A stretch of DNA of 64,000 bases from Amorphoplanes digitatis (GCF_014205335.1 NZ_JACHNH010000001.1:1612001-1676000), one strand, 5' to 3'. Positions 23,713 to 33,171 are shown, counted from the first letter of the stretch. Program-made: numbers and translations. Notes: a model not told the origin generated them from the sequence alone.

Positions 23713-24741
23713 GTGAGCAGCACAGAGCCGGTTCCGGAGACCCGGATGATGCCGGGCGACGAGCTCTCGGCCGACGACGCGTTCCTGGCCCTGCGGCACT
23801 ACGGCCGCTGGCATCTGCTGCGCGACGCCTTCGTCCGGTTCCGCTACGGCGACGGCTTCAGCCACTCCCGGGCCTTCGCGCTGCAACTCTGCCTCGCCAT
23901 CGTCCCGTTCCTCATCGCGCTCTCCGGGCTCGCCACCGACCTCGGCGTCTCCGCGGGCGGCGAGGTCGTCGCGGACACCGTTATCGCGCTGACGCCCGGC
24001 GCCAGCGAGCCGCTGGTCACGGAGCTGCTCGAGGACGACGACCGCACCGAGGACGCCGGCGAGCTCGCCCTCGCGCTGGGCCTGGTGACCGGCCTGTTCG
24101 CGCTGACCTCCGCGATGGCGCAGATCGAGCGCGGCGCCAACCGGATCTACGGCGTCGAGCGCGACCGCAAGGCGCTGCACAAGTACCTGCGGGCGGCGGT
24201 CCTGGCCGTGGTGGCCGGGCTGCCGGCCCTCTTCGGCTTCCTGCTGCTGGTCGCGGGGCATTCCGCCGGGCAGTCGGTCGCCCGGCACTACGGCTGGGGC
24301 GAGGGCGCGCTGACGGCCTGGGACTGGGTGCGCTGGCCGATGAGCCTGGCCCTCATCGTGTTCGCGGTGGGGCTGCTGTTCCGGCACTCGCCGCGGCGCC
24401 GCCAGCCCGCGCTGAGCTGGCTGCTGTTCGGCGCGACGCTGGCCACCATCCTGTGGTGGGTCGCCAGCCTGCTGCTGGCCGGCTACGTCGGGGTCAGCGA
24501 CGGGTTCGGCGCCACCTACGGGCCGCTCACGGCGATCATGGCGCTGCTGCTCTGGGCCAACCTCACCGGCATCGCGCTCTTCCTCGGCCTGGCGTTCGCC
24601 GCCCAGCTGGAGGCGAAGCGGGTCGGCGTCTCCCGGCCCGCCCTGCAGGACGTGTGGGAGCCGGGCACGGACGAGCAGCCCGCGGACGCCGCCGTACCCC
24701 GGCAGCGCGAGAGCGGTGTGAGTTCCGACCCGAAGGGGTAA
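23713..24741 (+). CDS. YihY/BrkB-family inner-membrane protein
   Basis: A 342-residue polytopic protein of the YihY (formerly RNase BN) family: RYGDGFSHSRAFALQLCLAI, SAMAQIERGANRIYGVERDR, FRHSPRRRQPALSWLLFGAT and TYGPLTAIMALLLWANLTGI. These proteins are thought to be transporters or lipid-related; older naming as RNase BN was wrong. GTG start follows the family's N-terminus; upstream open frame lacks similarity. Starts 95 bp from the yndJ operator on the other strand. Confidence 0.87.
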   Translation: MSSTEPVPETRMMPGDELSADDAFLALRHYGRWHLLRDAFVRFRYGDGFSHSRAFALQLCLAIVPFLIALSGLATDLGVSAGGEVVADTVIALTPGASEPLVTELLEDDDRTEDAGELALALGLVTGLFALTSAMAQIERGANRIYGVERDRKALHKYLRAAVLAVVAGLPALFGFLLLVAGHSAGQSVARHYGWGEGALTAWDWVRWPMSLALIVFAVGLLFRHSPRRRQPALSWLLFGATLATILWWVASLLLAGYVGVSDGFGATYGPLTAIMALLLWANLTGIALFLGLAFAAQLEAKRVGVSRPALQDVWEPGTDEQPADAAVPRQRESGVSSDPKG

Positions 24742-24788
24742 CACCCGCGCACAGGGCGCGAGCCCCCGAGCGGGCGGGAGTCACACGG

Positions 24789-26273
24789 ATGTCGACCGAG
24801 CACGGCACGGTCCACCGGCGAGCCGGCTGGACGCCGGCACGCCATTTCACCGAGCGCAGCGTGCTCGGGCTGTCGGCGGTCGTGGTGATCGGGCTCGGTT
24901 TCGGCCTGCTCCTGCTGCTGGTGCGGCTGCGCTGGGAGCCGCTGGAACGGCTCGACCGGGCCGTGGCGGACGGCCTGAACGGCCTGGTCGCCCCGTACCC
25001 GCCGGCGGTCACCGTGCTCGAGGCCGTCGCGCGGCTCGGCGGCCGGCCGATCATGATCTGGCTCGTCACTGTCGTCGTGGCGCTGCTGCTGATCCGCCGG
25101 AGCTTCCGGCTCGCGGTCTACCTGGCCGTCACCGGTGCCGGCGCGCTGCTGCTCGACCCGTCGCTGAAGACCCTCGTCGGGCGGCTGCGCCCGGTCGTCG
25201 AGGCGCCGGTCTCCGCCGCGCCCGGCAACAGCTTCCCGAGCGGCCACGCGCTCGGCTCGATGGTCGTGTACGGCGCCCTGCTGCTGGTGTTCCTGCCCGC
25301 CGTCGCGCCGCGCCGGCGCAGCCTCGCCATCGGGCTGACCGCGGCGGTCATCGCCGTCATCGGCGTCACCCGGATCGCGCTCGGCGTGCACTTCCTCTCC
25401 GACGTGCTCGCCGGCTGGCTGCTCGGCGCCGCCTGGCTCGGCGTCACCGCGTACGCGTTCCGGGTCTGGCGCCGCGAGGTCGGCCGGCCCGTCGGCCCGG
25501 TCGAGCAGGGGCTCGAGCCGGAGGCCGGCCACGACGTGACCCTGGCGCCCGACGGGGAGAAGGTGCTGCCGCACCCCTGGGCCGGCGCGGCGGTGCTGAT
25601 CGTCGGCTGGGTGTTCACCTTCGGGGTGCTGTACGTGCTCGGCTGGATCCTCACCAACCGCACCGGCGGCACCTGGATCTCCTCGGCCGACGTCGGCGCG
25701 GTGCGCGCGTTGCAGAGCCTCCGGACGCCCGCACTGGACGACCTCAGCTACGCCTGGAGCAAGGCCGGCGACACCCACCTGATCCTGGCCGTCTCGCTGG
25801 TCTTCTGCCCGCTGGCGGTGGCGGCGTGGCGCAGCTGGCGGCCGGTGCTCTTCGTGGTGCTGGCCATGTTCGGCGAACTCAGCCTCTTCCTGACCACCGC
25901 TGCCGCCGTCGGCCGCCCGCGGCCGCCGGTCGAGCAGCTGGACGGGCAGATGCCGACGTCGTCGTTCCCCTCCGGACACATCGCCGCGACCATATGCCTC
26001 TACGCCGCGATCGCCCTGCTGGTGGTGCCGCGGGTGCGGGCCTGGTGGCGGTGGCTCTTCGTGGCGGCGGCGGTGGTCATGCCGCTCGGGGTCGCACTGT
26101 CGCGGATGTACCGCGGCATGCACCACCCGACCGACGCGCTGGGCGCGGGCGTGCTGGCGGCCTGCTGGATCACGCTGCTCTGGTTCGTGCTGCGGCCGAA
26201 CGCCGACGTCGGCGACCCCGAGGGTGCGCCCGCGGCCGCGGACCGGGAACCGGCCGAGGTGCCCGCCAGGTGA
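24789..26273 (+). CDS. double PAP2-superfamily phosphatase
   Basis: A 494-residue membrane protein with two PAP2 (type 2 phosphatidic acid phosphatase) domains in tandem. Domain 1: LKTLVGRLRPVVE (KxxxxxxRP), NSFPSGHALGS, VTRIALGVHFLSD. Domain 2: AAAVGRPRPPVE, SSFPSGHIAATI, LSRMYRGMHHPTD. Domain 2 has Ala where the first motif's Lys should be. Both keep PSGH and SR/TRxxxxxHxxxD, so phosphatase or undecaprenyl-PP activity is plausible for the first. ATG start 47 nt after the YihY stop. GTGA overlap with the next gene indicates an operon. Confidence 0.88.
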   Translation: MSTEHGTVHRRAGWTPARHFTERSVLGLSAVVVIGLGFGLLLLLVRLRWEPLERLDRAVADGLNGLVAPYPPAVTVLEAVARLGGRPIMIWLVTVVVALLLIRRSFRLAVYLAVTGAGALLLDPSLKTLVGRLRPVVEAPVSAAPGNSFPSGHALGSMVVYGALLLVFLPAVAPRRRSLAIGLTAAVIAVIGVTRIALGVHFLSDVLAGWLLGAAWLGVTAYAFRVWRREVGRPVGPVEQGLEPEAGHDVTLAPDGEKVLPHPWAGAAVLIVGWVFTFGVLYVLGWILTNRTGGTWISSADVGAVRALQSLRTPALDDLSYAWSKAGDTHLILAVSLVFCPLAVAAWRSWRPVLFVVLAMFGELSLFLTTAAAVGRPRPPVEQLDGQMPTSSFPSGHIAATICLYAAIALLVVPRVRAWWRWLFVAAAVVMPLGVALSRMYRGMHHPTDALGAGVLAACWITLLWFVLRPNADVGDPEGAPAAADREPAEVPAR

Positions 26274-27049
26274 CGCTGCGATTCCTGACCTGGAACATCA
26301 AGACCGGTGGCAGCGGCGGCCGGCTCGACGCCGCGCTCGACCTGCTGCGCCGGGAGCGGCCGGACATCCTGGCCCTCCAGGAGCTGCGCGGCTTTCCCGG
26401 CGGCCGGATGCGGGACGTGGCCCGCGCCCTGAACATGACGCCGTTCCTCGCGCGGTCGGTCCTCGGCCAGCCGGTCGCGGTGCTGGTCCGGCCGCCGCTG
26501 CGGATCGTCTCCTGGTCGGCGCTGTGGTGGCGGCTGCACCACGCCGCCGCGGTGGTGGTCACGCCGACGGCGGCCGGGCCGGTGACGGTGGTCAGCACCC
26601 ACCTGAACCCGTTCTCGCCGAGCCGCAGGCGCCGCGAGGCACGCCGGCTGGTGGCGCGCTGCCGTGCGGCGCCGGGACCGGTGCTGATCGCCGGTGACCT
26701 CAACTCGCTCGACCCGGGTACCGATCACGCCGAACGGCTGGCGCGGCTGCCGGAGCATTACCGGCGCCGCCATCTCGGCCCGGACGGCGCGGCCGACACC
26801 CGGGCGATCGCGGAGTTCGCGGCCGGCGGCCTCACCGACCTGTGGCAGGTGGCGGGGGAGGGCGACGGGCTCACGGTGCCGACGACCGCCGGCGGTGGCG
26901 GTGAGTTCTCCGCCGCCGGGATGCGGCTCGACTACGTGCTGGCCACGGCGCCGATCGCGGCCGCCGTGACGCGGGTCCGGGTGATCCGCGGCGCCGAGGC
27001 CGAGTACGCCTCCGACCACTACCCGCTCGTCGTGGAGCTGGACCTCTAG
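26270..27049 (+). CDS. endonuclease/exonuclease/phosphatase family protein
   Basis: A 259-residue EEP-fold hydrolase: LRFLTWNIKTGG, DILALQELRG, VVSTHLNPFS, VLIAGDLNSL, MRLDYVLAT, ASDHYPLVVEL, the full set of metal and catalytic residues (Asn, Glu, His, Asp-Asn, Asp-His). Substrates in the family include nucleic acids and phospholipids. No signal peptide, but it is translationally coupled (GTGA) to a membrane phosphatase, so a lipid-phosphate substrate is possible (inference). Confidence 0.9.
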   Translation: MTLRFLTWNIKTGGSGGRLDAALDLLRRERPDILALQELRGFPGGRMRDVARALNMTPFLARSVLGQPVAVLVRPPLRIVSWSALWWRLHHAAAVVVTPTAAGPVTVVSTHLNPFSPSRRRREARRLVARCRAAPGPVLIAGDLNSLDPGTDHAERLARLPEHYRRRHLGPDGAADTRAIAEFAAGGLTDLWQVAGEGDGLTVPTTAGGGGEFSAAGMRLDYVLATAPIAAAVTRVRVIRGAEAEYASDHYPLVVELDL

Positions 27050-27052
27050 GCC

Positions 27053-28642
27053 CTAGGCGTCGGCGACGACGCGGTCGCGGCCCTCGCGCTTGGCCACGTA
27101 CAGGTTGCGGTCGGCCAGGGACAGCAACGCCGACGGGGTGGCCCGGCCCTCGGCCGCCGTGGTCACGCCGATGCTTGTCGTCACGGCCAGCGTGCCGGTG
27201 ATCGGCTCCCAGGCGTGCGCCCGGATGCGCAGCCGCAGCCGCTCGCAGCGCTCGGTCGCCTCTTGCGCGTCCATGCCGGGCAGCACCAGCAGGAACTCCT
27301 CGCCGCCCATCCGGGCGGCGATCATCGCGCCGCTCACCGACTCCGACAGCAGCTGGGCGACGTTCTGGAGCACCGTGTCGCCGGTGCTGTGCGACAGCGT
27401 GTCGTTGACCCGCTTGAAGTGGTCCAGGTCCAGGATCGCGACCGAGATCGGCGTCCGCGTGGCGACGGCCTCGCCGATCAGCGCGGGCAGCCGCTCGTTG
27501 ACGTAGCGCCGGTTGTAGAGCCCGGTCAGCGCGTCGCGGTGGGCCATCTCCCGGAAGTGCTCGCTGGCGCGGCGCGCCTCGGTCGCCTCGAAGACCGCCT
27601 GTAGCGCCCGCGCCTGCGCCTCACGCTGGGTGGAGTGCAGGGCGGTGGCCGCGGAGTGGAACGCGCGGTGCTCCTCGTACGCCTCGCGGAAGCGGCCGGT
27701 GGCGGCGTACAGCGCCGCCTGCTCCTCGCGCGCCTGCGCCCGTACGCGATCCAGGCCGCGCTCCTCCGCGAGCCGCACCGCGGTGTCCAGGGCGGCCTGC
27801 GCACCGGCGTAGCGCCGGTCCAGCCGGCGCGCCTCGGCCAGGGTGAGCAGGCACAGCGCCGAGGTGTCGCCCTCGAGGGCGACGATCGTGGACTCCGCGC
27901 CGCCGTCGACGAGCGTGTGCAGTGCCTCCTCGACCGCCGCGTAGTTGCCGCTCATCATGTCGATGCGGGCCACCGTGTCGAGCTCCAGCGTGCCGAACGC
28001 CCGGCCGCCGCGCGCCTGCACGGCCCGCATCTGCGCGACAAGCTTCTGTGCGCCGGCCTCGTCGCCGTTCTCGTAGGCCGTGAAGGCCATGTTGTTCAGG
28101 ATGTTGAGGGCGAGTTCGAGGTCGTTCTCGGCCGTGGCCAGGGCGAGCGCCTCGCGGAAGCGCCGGTCGCCCTCCTCGGTCGAGCCGCTCTCGTCCAGCG
28201 CCACCGCGAGCGCCATCAGGTGCCGGGCCCGGACGACCCGCGGCGCGTCGTCGGTGAGGTTGGCGACGGACTGCACGGCGTGGGTGAGCGCCTCGGAGAG
28301 GTCGCCGATCTGCCGGTAGAAGAACGACAGCGCCCGGTGGGAGCGGGACAGCAGGAACGCGTCGCCGTGCTGCTGCGACCAGGCGAGCACCTGATGCGCC
28401 CAGCGGCCGCCCTGCTCGGACTTGCCGTCGCGGACCAGGACGGTGGCGCGCAGCAGCCGGGCGCGCATGGCCAGCGCCTCGCCGCCCAGCTCGGTGGCCC
28501 GGCGCTCGACGACGGCGGCGGGAGCGGCCGTGGTGCGGAACTGCGACGGCGGGCGCGCCTCGAGCTCGACCAGGGTCGCCTCGAGCGCCGCGAGGTCGTC
28601 CGCGACCACGGCGTCGACGGCTGTTGTCGCCTCCGTCGTCAC
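27053..28642 (-). CDS. TPR-GGDEF diguanylate cyclase
   Basis: A 529-residue soluble protein: helical TPR-like repeats over the first about 350 residues, then a GGDEF domain (LTGLYNRRYVNERLPAL, LDLDHFKRVND, ARMGGEEFLLVLPG about residue 443). GGEEF is an active-site variant seen in functional enzymes making cyclic-di-GMP. The inhibitory I-site RxxD is missing, so there should be no product inhibition. GTG at 28642 follows AGGAC. Closely related in layout to the gene at 39601-41202. TPRs would dock a partner that controls activity (inference). Confidence 0.88.
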   Translation of the reverse strand: MTTEATTAVDAVVADDLAALEATLVELEARPPSQFRTTAAPAAVVERRATELGGEALAMRARLLRATVLVRDGKSEQGGRWAHQVLAWSQQHGDAFLLSRSHRALSFFYRQIGDLSEALTHAVQSVANLTDDAPRVVRARHLMALAVALDESGSTEEGDRRFREALALATAENDLELALNILNNMAFTAYENGDEAGAQKLVAQMRAVQARGGRAFGTLELDTVARIDMMSGNYAAVEEALHTLVDGGAESTIVALEGDTSALCLLTLAEARRLDRRYAGAQAALDTAVRLAEERGLDRVRAQAREEQAALYAATGRFREAYEEHRAFHSAATALHSTQREAQARALQAVFEATEARRASEHFREMAHRDALTGLYNRRYVNERLPALIGEAVATRTPISVAILDLDHFKRVNDTLSHSTGDTVLQNVAQLLSESVSGAMIAARMGGEEFLLVLPGMDAQEATERCERLRLRIRAHAWEPITGTLAVTTSIGVTTAAEGRATPSALLSLADRNLYVAKREGRDRVVADA

Positions 28643-28739
28643 TGGCGTCCTGCTTTCCCCATGGGTCCCGGCGGGTCCTTGGCAAGCTCCCGATCGGGTA
28701 CCCACGCTGAATGCTGAGGGTCCGCCAGTTGCGAATCGG

Positions 28740-30443
28740 TTAGTTGCGCCGGGTACAGACCGGCTTTGAGGCGGCGACCTGGTCGACCGTGTAGACCACG
28801 GCGACGGTGAAGCAGTAGTCGATCTGCTTGTTCAGCCCGTACACGACGTAGTCGGTGGTGCCGGCGGGAAGCTGCTGGAAGGCGCGCTGCTCCTGCCCGG
28901 TGCGGCCGCCGGAGATCAGCACCGGCCCCTCCGAGCCCTTCGGATAGCGCCAGGTAAGCGACACGCTGTCCCGGTTGTCCTTCAGCGTCACCCCGGCCGG
29001 CGCCACCACGGTGGTCGTCGGCGACGGCGACGGCGCCGGCGAGGTGCCGGCCGTCGCCGCCGGCGCCGAGGGCGCGGCGGCGGGCGGCGCCGCTTCCCGC
29101 TCGTCGCCCGGCAGCGTCGCGACCACGACCGCGGCCGCGACCGCGATCCCCGCGACGAGCACCGCGGCCAGGACCAGCGACTGCCGGGAGGCGCGCGGGC
29201 GGGTCTTCTCCACCGGTACGGGCAGACGGCGGTCGGTCACCGGTGCGGTGGCCCGGTCGACGGGCTGCCGGGGGATTCTCGGTCCCGGCGGATAGGCGTC
29301 GGGCGGGTAGGCGTCGGGCGGGAACGAGTCGGGCGGCCAGGGGCCGGGCGGCTCGACGGTCCAGGCCTGCGGCGGCAGCGGCTCGGCCGGCACGCCCTGT
29401 TCCGGCGCCCGCTCGAAGGCCTCGGGCGGCCGGCCGGCCGACGGCTGGTCGGCCGACGGCTGGTCGGCCACGTCGCCGTCCGGCACCCGGGCGGCGGGCT
29501 GGTGGATCGCCGGCTCGTAGCCGGCCCGCTCGTCGACCGCCGGTTCGGCGGGCGCGTCCTCCGGCGCCGGTGCGGGCGGCGAGGTCAGCGGCAGCGTGAG
29601 CGCGGGTTCCGGGCGGGCGTGCCGGCCGGTCAGGTCGCCGGGCGCGGGCCGGCGTACCGGGTGCACGCCCGGGACGGTCGTGGCCGGCACCCGGGTCACG
29701 CCCGACGCCGGGCCGCCGGAGGTCGGTCCGACGGAGCTCTGCACCCGGCCGCACACGTGCCGCCCGGTGGCCGGCGCCCCGGCGAGCCGGGCGACCTGTT
29801 GGGCGAGCGCGTGGTCGGGCGGCAGGTGGCGGGCGCACAGCTCCTGCGCCTGCGCGAGATGGGCCTGCGCCTCGCGGTCGCGGCCGCACTCCCGCTCCAT
29901 CGCGCCGAGCCGGGCCAGCATCTTGATCCCGGCCGGGGCCGCGTCGCCGTACGTCTCGTGGTGCCGGGCCCAGGCGTCGGCGAGCCGGGTGCGCGCGGTG
30001 GAGCAGTGGCCCGCCGCGTGCTCGGCGGTGGCCAGGTCGGCCTCGGCGGCCAGCACCCGCGGCGACAGGCTGCCGTCCAATGCGGTCAGCTCGCCGACCA
30101 GGTCGTGGTAGAGCTGGGCCGCCCGGCCGTGGCTGCCCACCCGGTGCAGGACGGCGGCGTGGGTGGCCGCCGCGGCGACCGTGCGCTCGTCGTGCGGGCC
30201 GTGCAGGCGCTCCTCCGCGGCGTGCGCGAAGCCGGCCCAGGTCCGCGCGCCGTGCGGATCGCCGAGGGCGATCAGGATGCGTGCCTGCAACGCCGCGGCC
30301 AGCGCGAGGTCGGGGGAGGCACGCTGGGGATCGATGTCGGCCGGGTCGAGCACGTCGGCGAGCAGCTCCCGGGCACCGGCGAGGTCGCCTGCGGAGGTCA
30401 GGGTCTGTGCTCGGGCGGTCAGTTCGGCGAGCGGAGGTGCCAC
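28740..30443 (-). CDS. TPR - Pro-rich - membrane - fibronectin III-like protein
   Basis: A 567-residue hypothetical protein. N-terminal TPR-type helices (1-220), a long Pro/Ala-rich segment (about 230-410) with repeats such as DAYPPDAYPPG, a transmembrane helix (LVLAAVLVAGIAVAAAVVVA), a Thr/Ser-rich stalk and a C-terminal fibronectin type III-like domain outside (VTLKDNRDSVSLTWRYPKGS). A cytoplasmic scaffold linked to an external sensing domain is suggested by this layout; no known function. GTG start; no strong ribosome site. Confidence 0.78.
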   Translation of the reverse strand: MAPPLAELTARAQTLTSAGDLAGARELLADVLDPADIDPQRASPDLALAAALQARILIALGDPHGARTWAGFAHAAEERLHGPHDERTVAAAATHAAVLHRVGSHGRAAQLYHDLVGELTALDGSLSPRVLAAEADLATAEHAAGHCSTARTRLADAWARHHETYGDAAPAGIKMLARLGAMERECGRDREAQAHLAQAQELCARHLPPDHALAQQVARLAGAPATGRHVCGRVQSSVGPTSGGPASGVTRVPATTVPGVHPVRRPAPGDLTGRHARPEPALTLPLTSPPAPAPEDAPAEPAVDERAGYEPAIHQPAARVPDGDVADQPSADQPSAGRPPEAFERAPEQGVPAEPLPPQAWTVEPPGPWPPDSFPPDAYPPDAYPPGPRIPRQPVDRATAPVTDRRLPVPVEKTRPRASRQSLVLAAVLVAGIAVAAAVVVATLPGDEREAAPPAAAPSAPAATAGTSPAPSPSPTTTVVAPAGVTLKDNRDSVSLTWRYPKGSEGPVLISGGRTGQEQRAFQQLPAGTTDYVVYGLNKQIDYCFTVAVVYTVDQVAASKPVCTRRN

Positions 30444-30537
30444 GCCTCATAGTGTCTGTTCGGACACCCTAGGTTCAAGTCCCTCCGCGCGTGGACCCGG
30501 TCCCACCCGCGTGACCCGGACGCCGTATAACTCGGTT

Positions 30538-31458
30538 ATGACCGCTGACAGCGTCGCCGACGTCAAGCGCGAGATCCTCGTCCGGCACCTCGAGGCGTGG
30601 GCGCCCGCCGCTCTGCACCGGGCCCGCCGCGCCACCTACGCGCACGGGTACGCCGACGCCGGTCCGGACCTGGCCGAGGCGGCCCTGCGCGTGTTCGCCG
30701 AACAGTCCGACCTGGTCAGAGGCCGGGAACTGACGATGGTGGCGGTGGGCGAGCAGACCACCGAGGTCGGTGAGCGGCTGGCCGCGGTGCAGCGGGACGC
30801 CGACGCGGTGGCGGGCCTGAGCGTGCACACCGTCGCCGGTGGTACCGACGCCTCGCTCGCCGTCGCGCTGACGGCGGCCGGCGCTGCCCGCGTACCGTTG
30901 CTGGGTTTTCTCGATGCGACCGCCGCGGGCGTGCCGCCGGCCGCGGCCACCGTCGCGGCGATCGCCGCGGGCCGGCCGGCGGAGGCCATCATCGTGCTGC
31001 GTGCCGAGGGCTTCGCGCCGGAGGAGTACCGGGCCGGGCTGCACGCCGCGGGGTTTCCGCTGGTCGCCGCGGTGGAGCTGGCCGTCGACGAGCGGCCCGG
31101 TGAGGTGCTGATCTTCGCGACCGCCGCGGGCAAGAGCCTGGAGGGCTTCAAGGACACGCTCTGGGCCGTCGACGAGTACGCGGGGGTGCGCTACCGCGAC
31201 CCGGGCGACCCGGAGCGGCACCTGATCGACATCTCGCTCAATCCGCACCCCGGGCCGCTGCGGCGGGAACTGCTCAGCCACCTCGCCGAGGTGGGCGAGG
31301 CGACGGTGACCGAGCTGCGGACCTTCGCGCTCACCGAGACCGTCTACCGGGCCGCGGACGCGACAAGGGTGCTGCACGCGCTGCTGACCGCCGGGTCGGT
31401 GACCCGGCGGCCGGAGCACGGCAGGCTCGGCGGCGACGTGGTGATCGCCGCCGGTTAG
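30538..31458 (+). CDS. TcmP-like (three-Cys-motif partner) protein, degenerate
   Basis: A 306-residue protein. The N-terminus VKREILVRHLEAWAPAALH and ATYAHGYADAGPD resembles the three-Cys-motif partner TcmP family, in which a methyltransferase-like Gly-rich loop follows (usually GFAGPG); here the loop is YADAGP and lacks that glycine pattern. FKDTLWAVDEYAGV and a winged-helix-like end (VTELRTFALTETVYRAADAT) complete the match. TATAAC at 30525-30530 is 7 nt from the ATG, so a leaderless mRNA is likely. Similarity is by motif; biological role unknown. Confidence 0.6.
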   Translation: MTADSVADVKREILVRHLEAWAPAALHRARRATYAHGYADAGPDLAEAALRVFAEQSDLVRGRELTMVAVGEQTTEVGERLAAVQRDADAVAGLSVHTVAGGTDASLAVALTAAGAARVPLLGFLDATAAGVPPAAATVAAIAAGRPAEAIIVLRAEGFAPEEYRAGLHAAGFPLVAAVELAVDERPGEVLIFATAAGKSLEGFKDTLWAVDEYAGVRYRDPGDPERHLIDISLNPHPGPLRRELLSHLAEVGEATVTELRTFALTETVYRAADATRVLHALLTAGSVTRRPEHGRLGGDVVIAAG

Positions 31459-31462
31459 GTGG

Positions 31463-31642
31463 TCAGGAGCGGGACTTGTCCTGCTTCCACGACAGCGGAC
31501 CGGGCAGGTCGACGCGGTGCGCCCGCGCACGCGAGTTCCACGACCAACGTCCGATCTTGATGGACCAGGACGAGAAGCCCCGCTGGGTGAAGTTCAGGAT
31601 CAGCGGTCCGAACTTCCTGCGACTGCGGAACATGATGCCCAT
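31463..31642 (-). CDS. short DUF4236-like protein
   Basis: 59 residues. FRSRRKFGPLILNFTQRGFS and SIKIGRWSWNSR resemble the DUF4236 domain (usual form FRKSxKLGPGxRxNxSKxGxSxS). The rest is basic and Trp-rich. GGAAGGAC 12 nt upstream of ATG supports translation. Convergent with the TcmP-like gene and upstream of the Rrf2 gene on the same strand. Function unknown. Confidence 0.6.
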   Translation of the reverse strand: MGIMFRSRRKFGPLILNFTQRGFSSWSIKIGRWSWNSRARAHRVDLPGPLSWKQDKSRS

Positions 31643-31710
31643 CGGTGAGAGTCCTTCCGTGGATAGCCGGTTGGCCGGAAGGTTCCCGATCGTCGATATT
31701 CGCAAACGCG

Positions 31711-32166
31711 CTAGCGCGGCTGCCAGGCGTCGGGCCTGGTGGTGAGCTTGCGGACGTGCGCCGGCATGCGGCCGCTGATCAGCTCGGCCAGGCTCACCTC
31801 GTCGACGACCTCGCGCACGGCGGACCGCACGGCGACCCACAGGTTGGGCAGGTTCTCGGCCGCGCCGGAGTACTGCGTCTCCTCGGGGCGCAGCCCGCGG
31901 ACTCCCGCGAGTGGACCGTCGACGGCCCGCAGCACCTGGCCGATCGTGATGTCGCGTGGGGACTGCGACAATGTGTAGCCGCCCTCGGCGCCGCGCTGAG
32001 CTCTGACCACCCCGGCGCGGCGCAGGTCGGCGAGAACCGCCTCGAGGAACTTTCGAGGCATGTTCTGGTCCTGGGCAACGGCCTGGGCGGACATCAGGGC
32101 CGGGTAGGCGTGGGCCAAGCTCAGCGCCGCCCGTACCGCGTAGTCGCCGCGCGCGGAGATCTGCAC
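31711..32166 (-). CDS. Rrf2-family transcriptional regulator
   Basis: A 151-residue regulator: MQISARGDYAVRAALSLA, IAQ-like helix MSAQAVAQDQNMPRKFLEAV, VVRAQRGAEGGYTLSQSP (winged helix and wing), and ITIGQVLRAVDGPLA. The three Cys that hold an Fe-S cluster in IscR/NsrR are absent, so it is more like CymR-type or other cluster-free Rrf2 proteins that respond to metabolite or partner binding. No operator is obvious next to it; a sulfur role is possible because cluster-free Rrf2 CymR regulates cysteine genes (known for Bacillus), but not shown here. Confidence 0.87.
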   Translation of the reverse strand: MQISARGDYAVRAALSLAHAYPALMSAQAVAQDQNMPRKFLEAVLADLRRAGVVRAQRGAEGGYTLSQSPRDITIGQVLRAVDGPLAGVRGLRPEETQYSGAAENLPNLWVAVRSAVREVVDEVSLAELISGRMPAHVRKLTTRPDAWQPR

Positions 32167-32238
32167 ACCACCATCATGCCGCGTCTACGCCCGTCGCCCT
32201 CGCGCACCCCGGGAAATATGGGAATTCGGGCATTACTT

Positions 32239-33171
32239 TCAGTCATTAGCCAGTCGCTGAGCGGGGACCCGGGCCCCGATGTCGGCCACGCCGTCGGGCA
32301 CCTGGTCGGGCATCGGCGTCGCCACGCCGGTCCGGAACGCGCCCGGGCTGAGCCCGACCTCGCGGTGGAAGAAGCGCCCGAAGTTGGTCGGCTCGCCGAA
32401 TCCGAGCCGCCGGCCGATCTCGGCGACGGACAGGTCCGTGCAGGCCAGCAGGCGTTGCGCCTCGAGCGCCACCCGGTCGTCGACGACACGCTTCGCGCTG
32501 CGGCCGGTGACCGCGAGGCAGGCCCGGGTCAGCGTGCGGACCGAGCAGCCGATCCGCGCCGCGTAGTCCTCGACCCGCCGGCTGTGCGGGTGGCCGTCCT
32601 CGAGGTCGCGGCGGAACCGCGCGAACGTCCGGCTCTCCGACGTCGTCGTACCGCCGAACCCGTCGGCGGAGTCGGTGAGCAGGGCGATCCGCAGCAACAG
32701 GACGGCGAGCTGATGACGCAGCAGGGCACCCGCGACCACCCCCGAGGAGTGCCGGGCACAGTCGACGCCGAGCTGGGCCACCTCGTTGATCACCGCGTCC
32801 GCGTCCTCGCCGGTCAGCTGCCAGTGGTTCGGCCCCGGCAGATCGTCGACCGGCACGCCGGCGACCTCGGCGGCCGAGAGCAGCTCGCGGTCCCAGGAGA
32901 CCAGCGCCGCGTCCAGCCCCGGCTCGACGCCGAAGCGCATCGCCTGACCGGGACGGATCCAGAGCAGGGTGCCCGGCCGGCAGGGGTGCGCGGCGAAATC
33001 GATCTCGACCGTGCCGTGTCCCGCGGTGGTCAGGGCCAGCAGGTGATAGTGCAGCAGCCGCGGCGCCGGGTCCGCGACGGCGAGGTCGGTCTCCGGCAGC
33101 GTCCAGGTTCCGACGCCCGCCCAGTTCGGGGCGGGTGCGTGCCTGGCGAGGCTCGGACCGGAGGTGACCAT
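32239..33171 (-). CDS. AraC-family transcriptional regulator
   Basis: A 310-residue protein. The N-terminal half is a cupin-like effector domain (LLHYHLLALTTAGHGTVEID, PGTLLWIRPGQAM); the C-terminal about 100 residues are the double helix-turn-helix (VEDYAARIGCSVRTLTRACL and LSVAEIGRRLGFGEPTNFGR followed by FFHREVGLSPGAFR). ATG at 33171 starts MVTSGPSLARHA. An AT-rich inverted repeat 59-73 bp upstream could be its own operator. Ligand unknown. Confidence 0.9.
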   Translation of the reverse strand: MVTSGPSLARHAPAPNWAGVGTWTLPETDLAVADPAPRLLHYHLLALTTAGHGTVEIDFAAHPCRPGTLLWIRPGQAMRFGVEPGLDAALVSWDRELLSAAEVAGVPVDDLPGPNHWQLTGEDADAVINEVAQLGVDCARHSSGVVAGALLRHQLAVLLLRIALLTDSADGFGGTTTSESRTFARFRRDLEDGHPHSRRVEDYAARIGCSVRTLTRACLAVTGRSAKRVVDDRVALEAQRLLACTDLSVAEIGRRLGFGEPTNFGRFFHREVGLSPGAFRTGVATPMPDQVPDGVADIGARVPAQRLAND

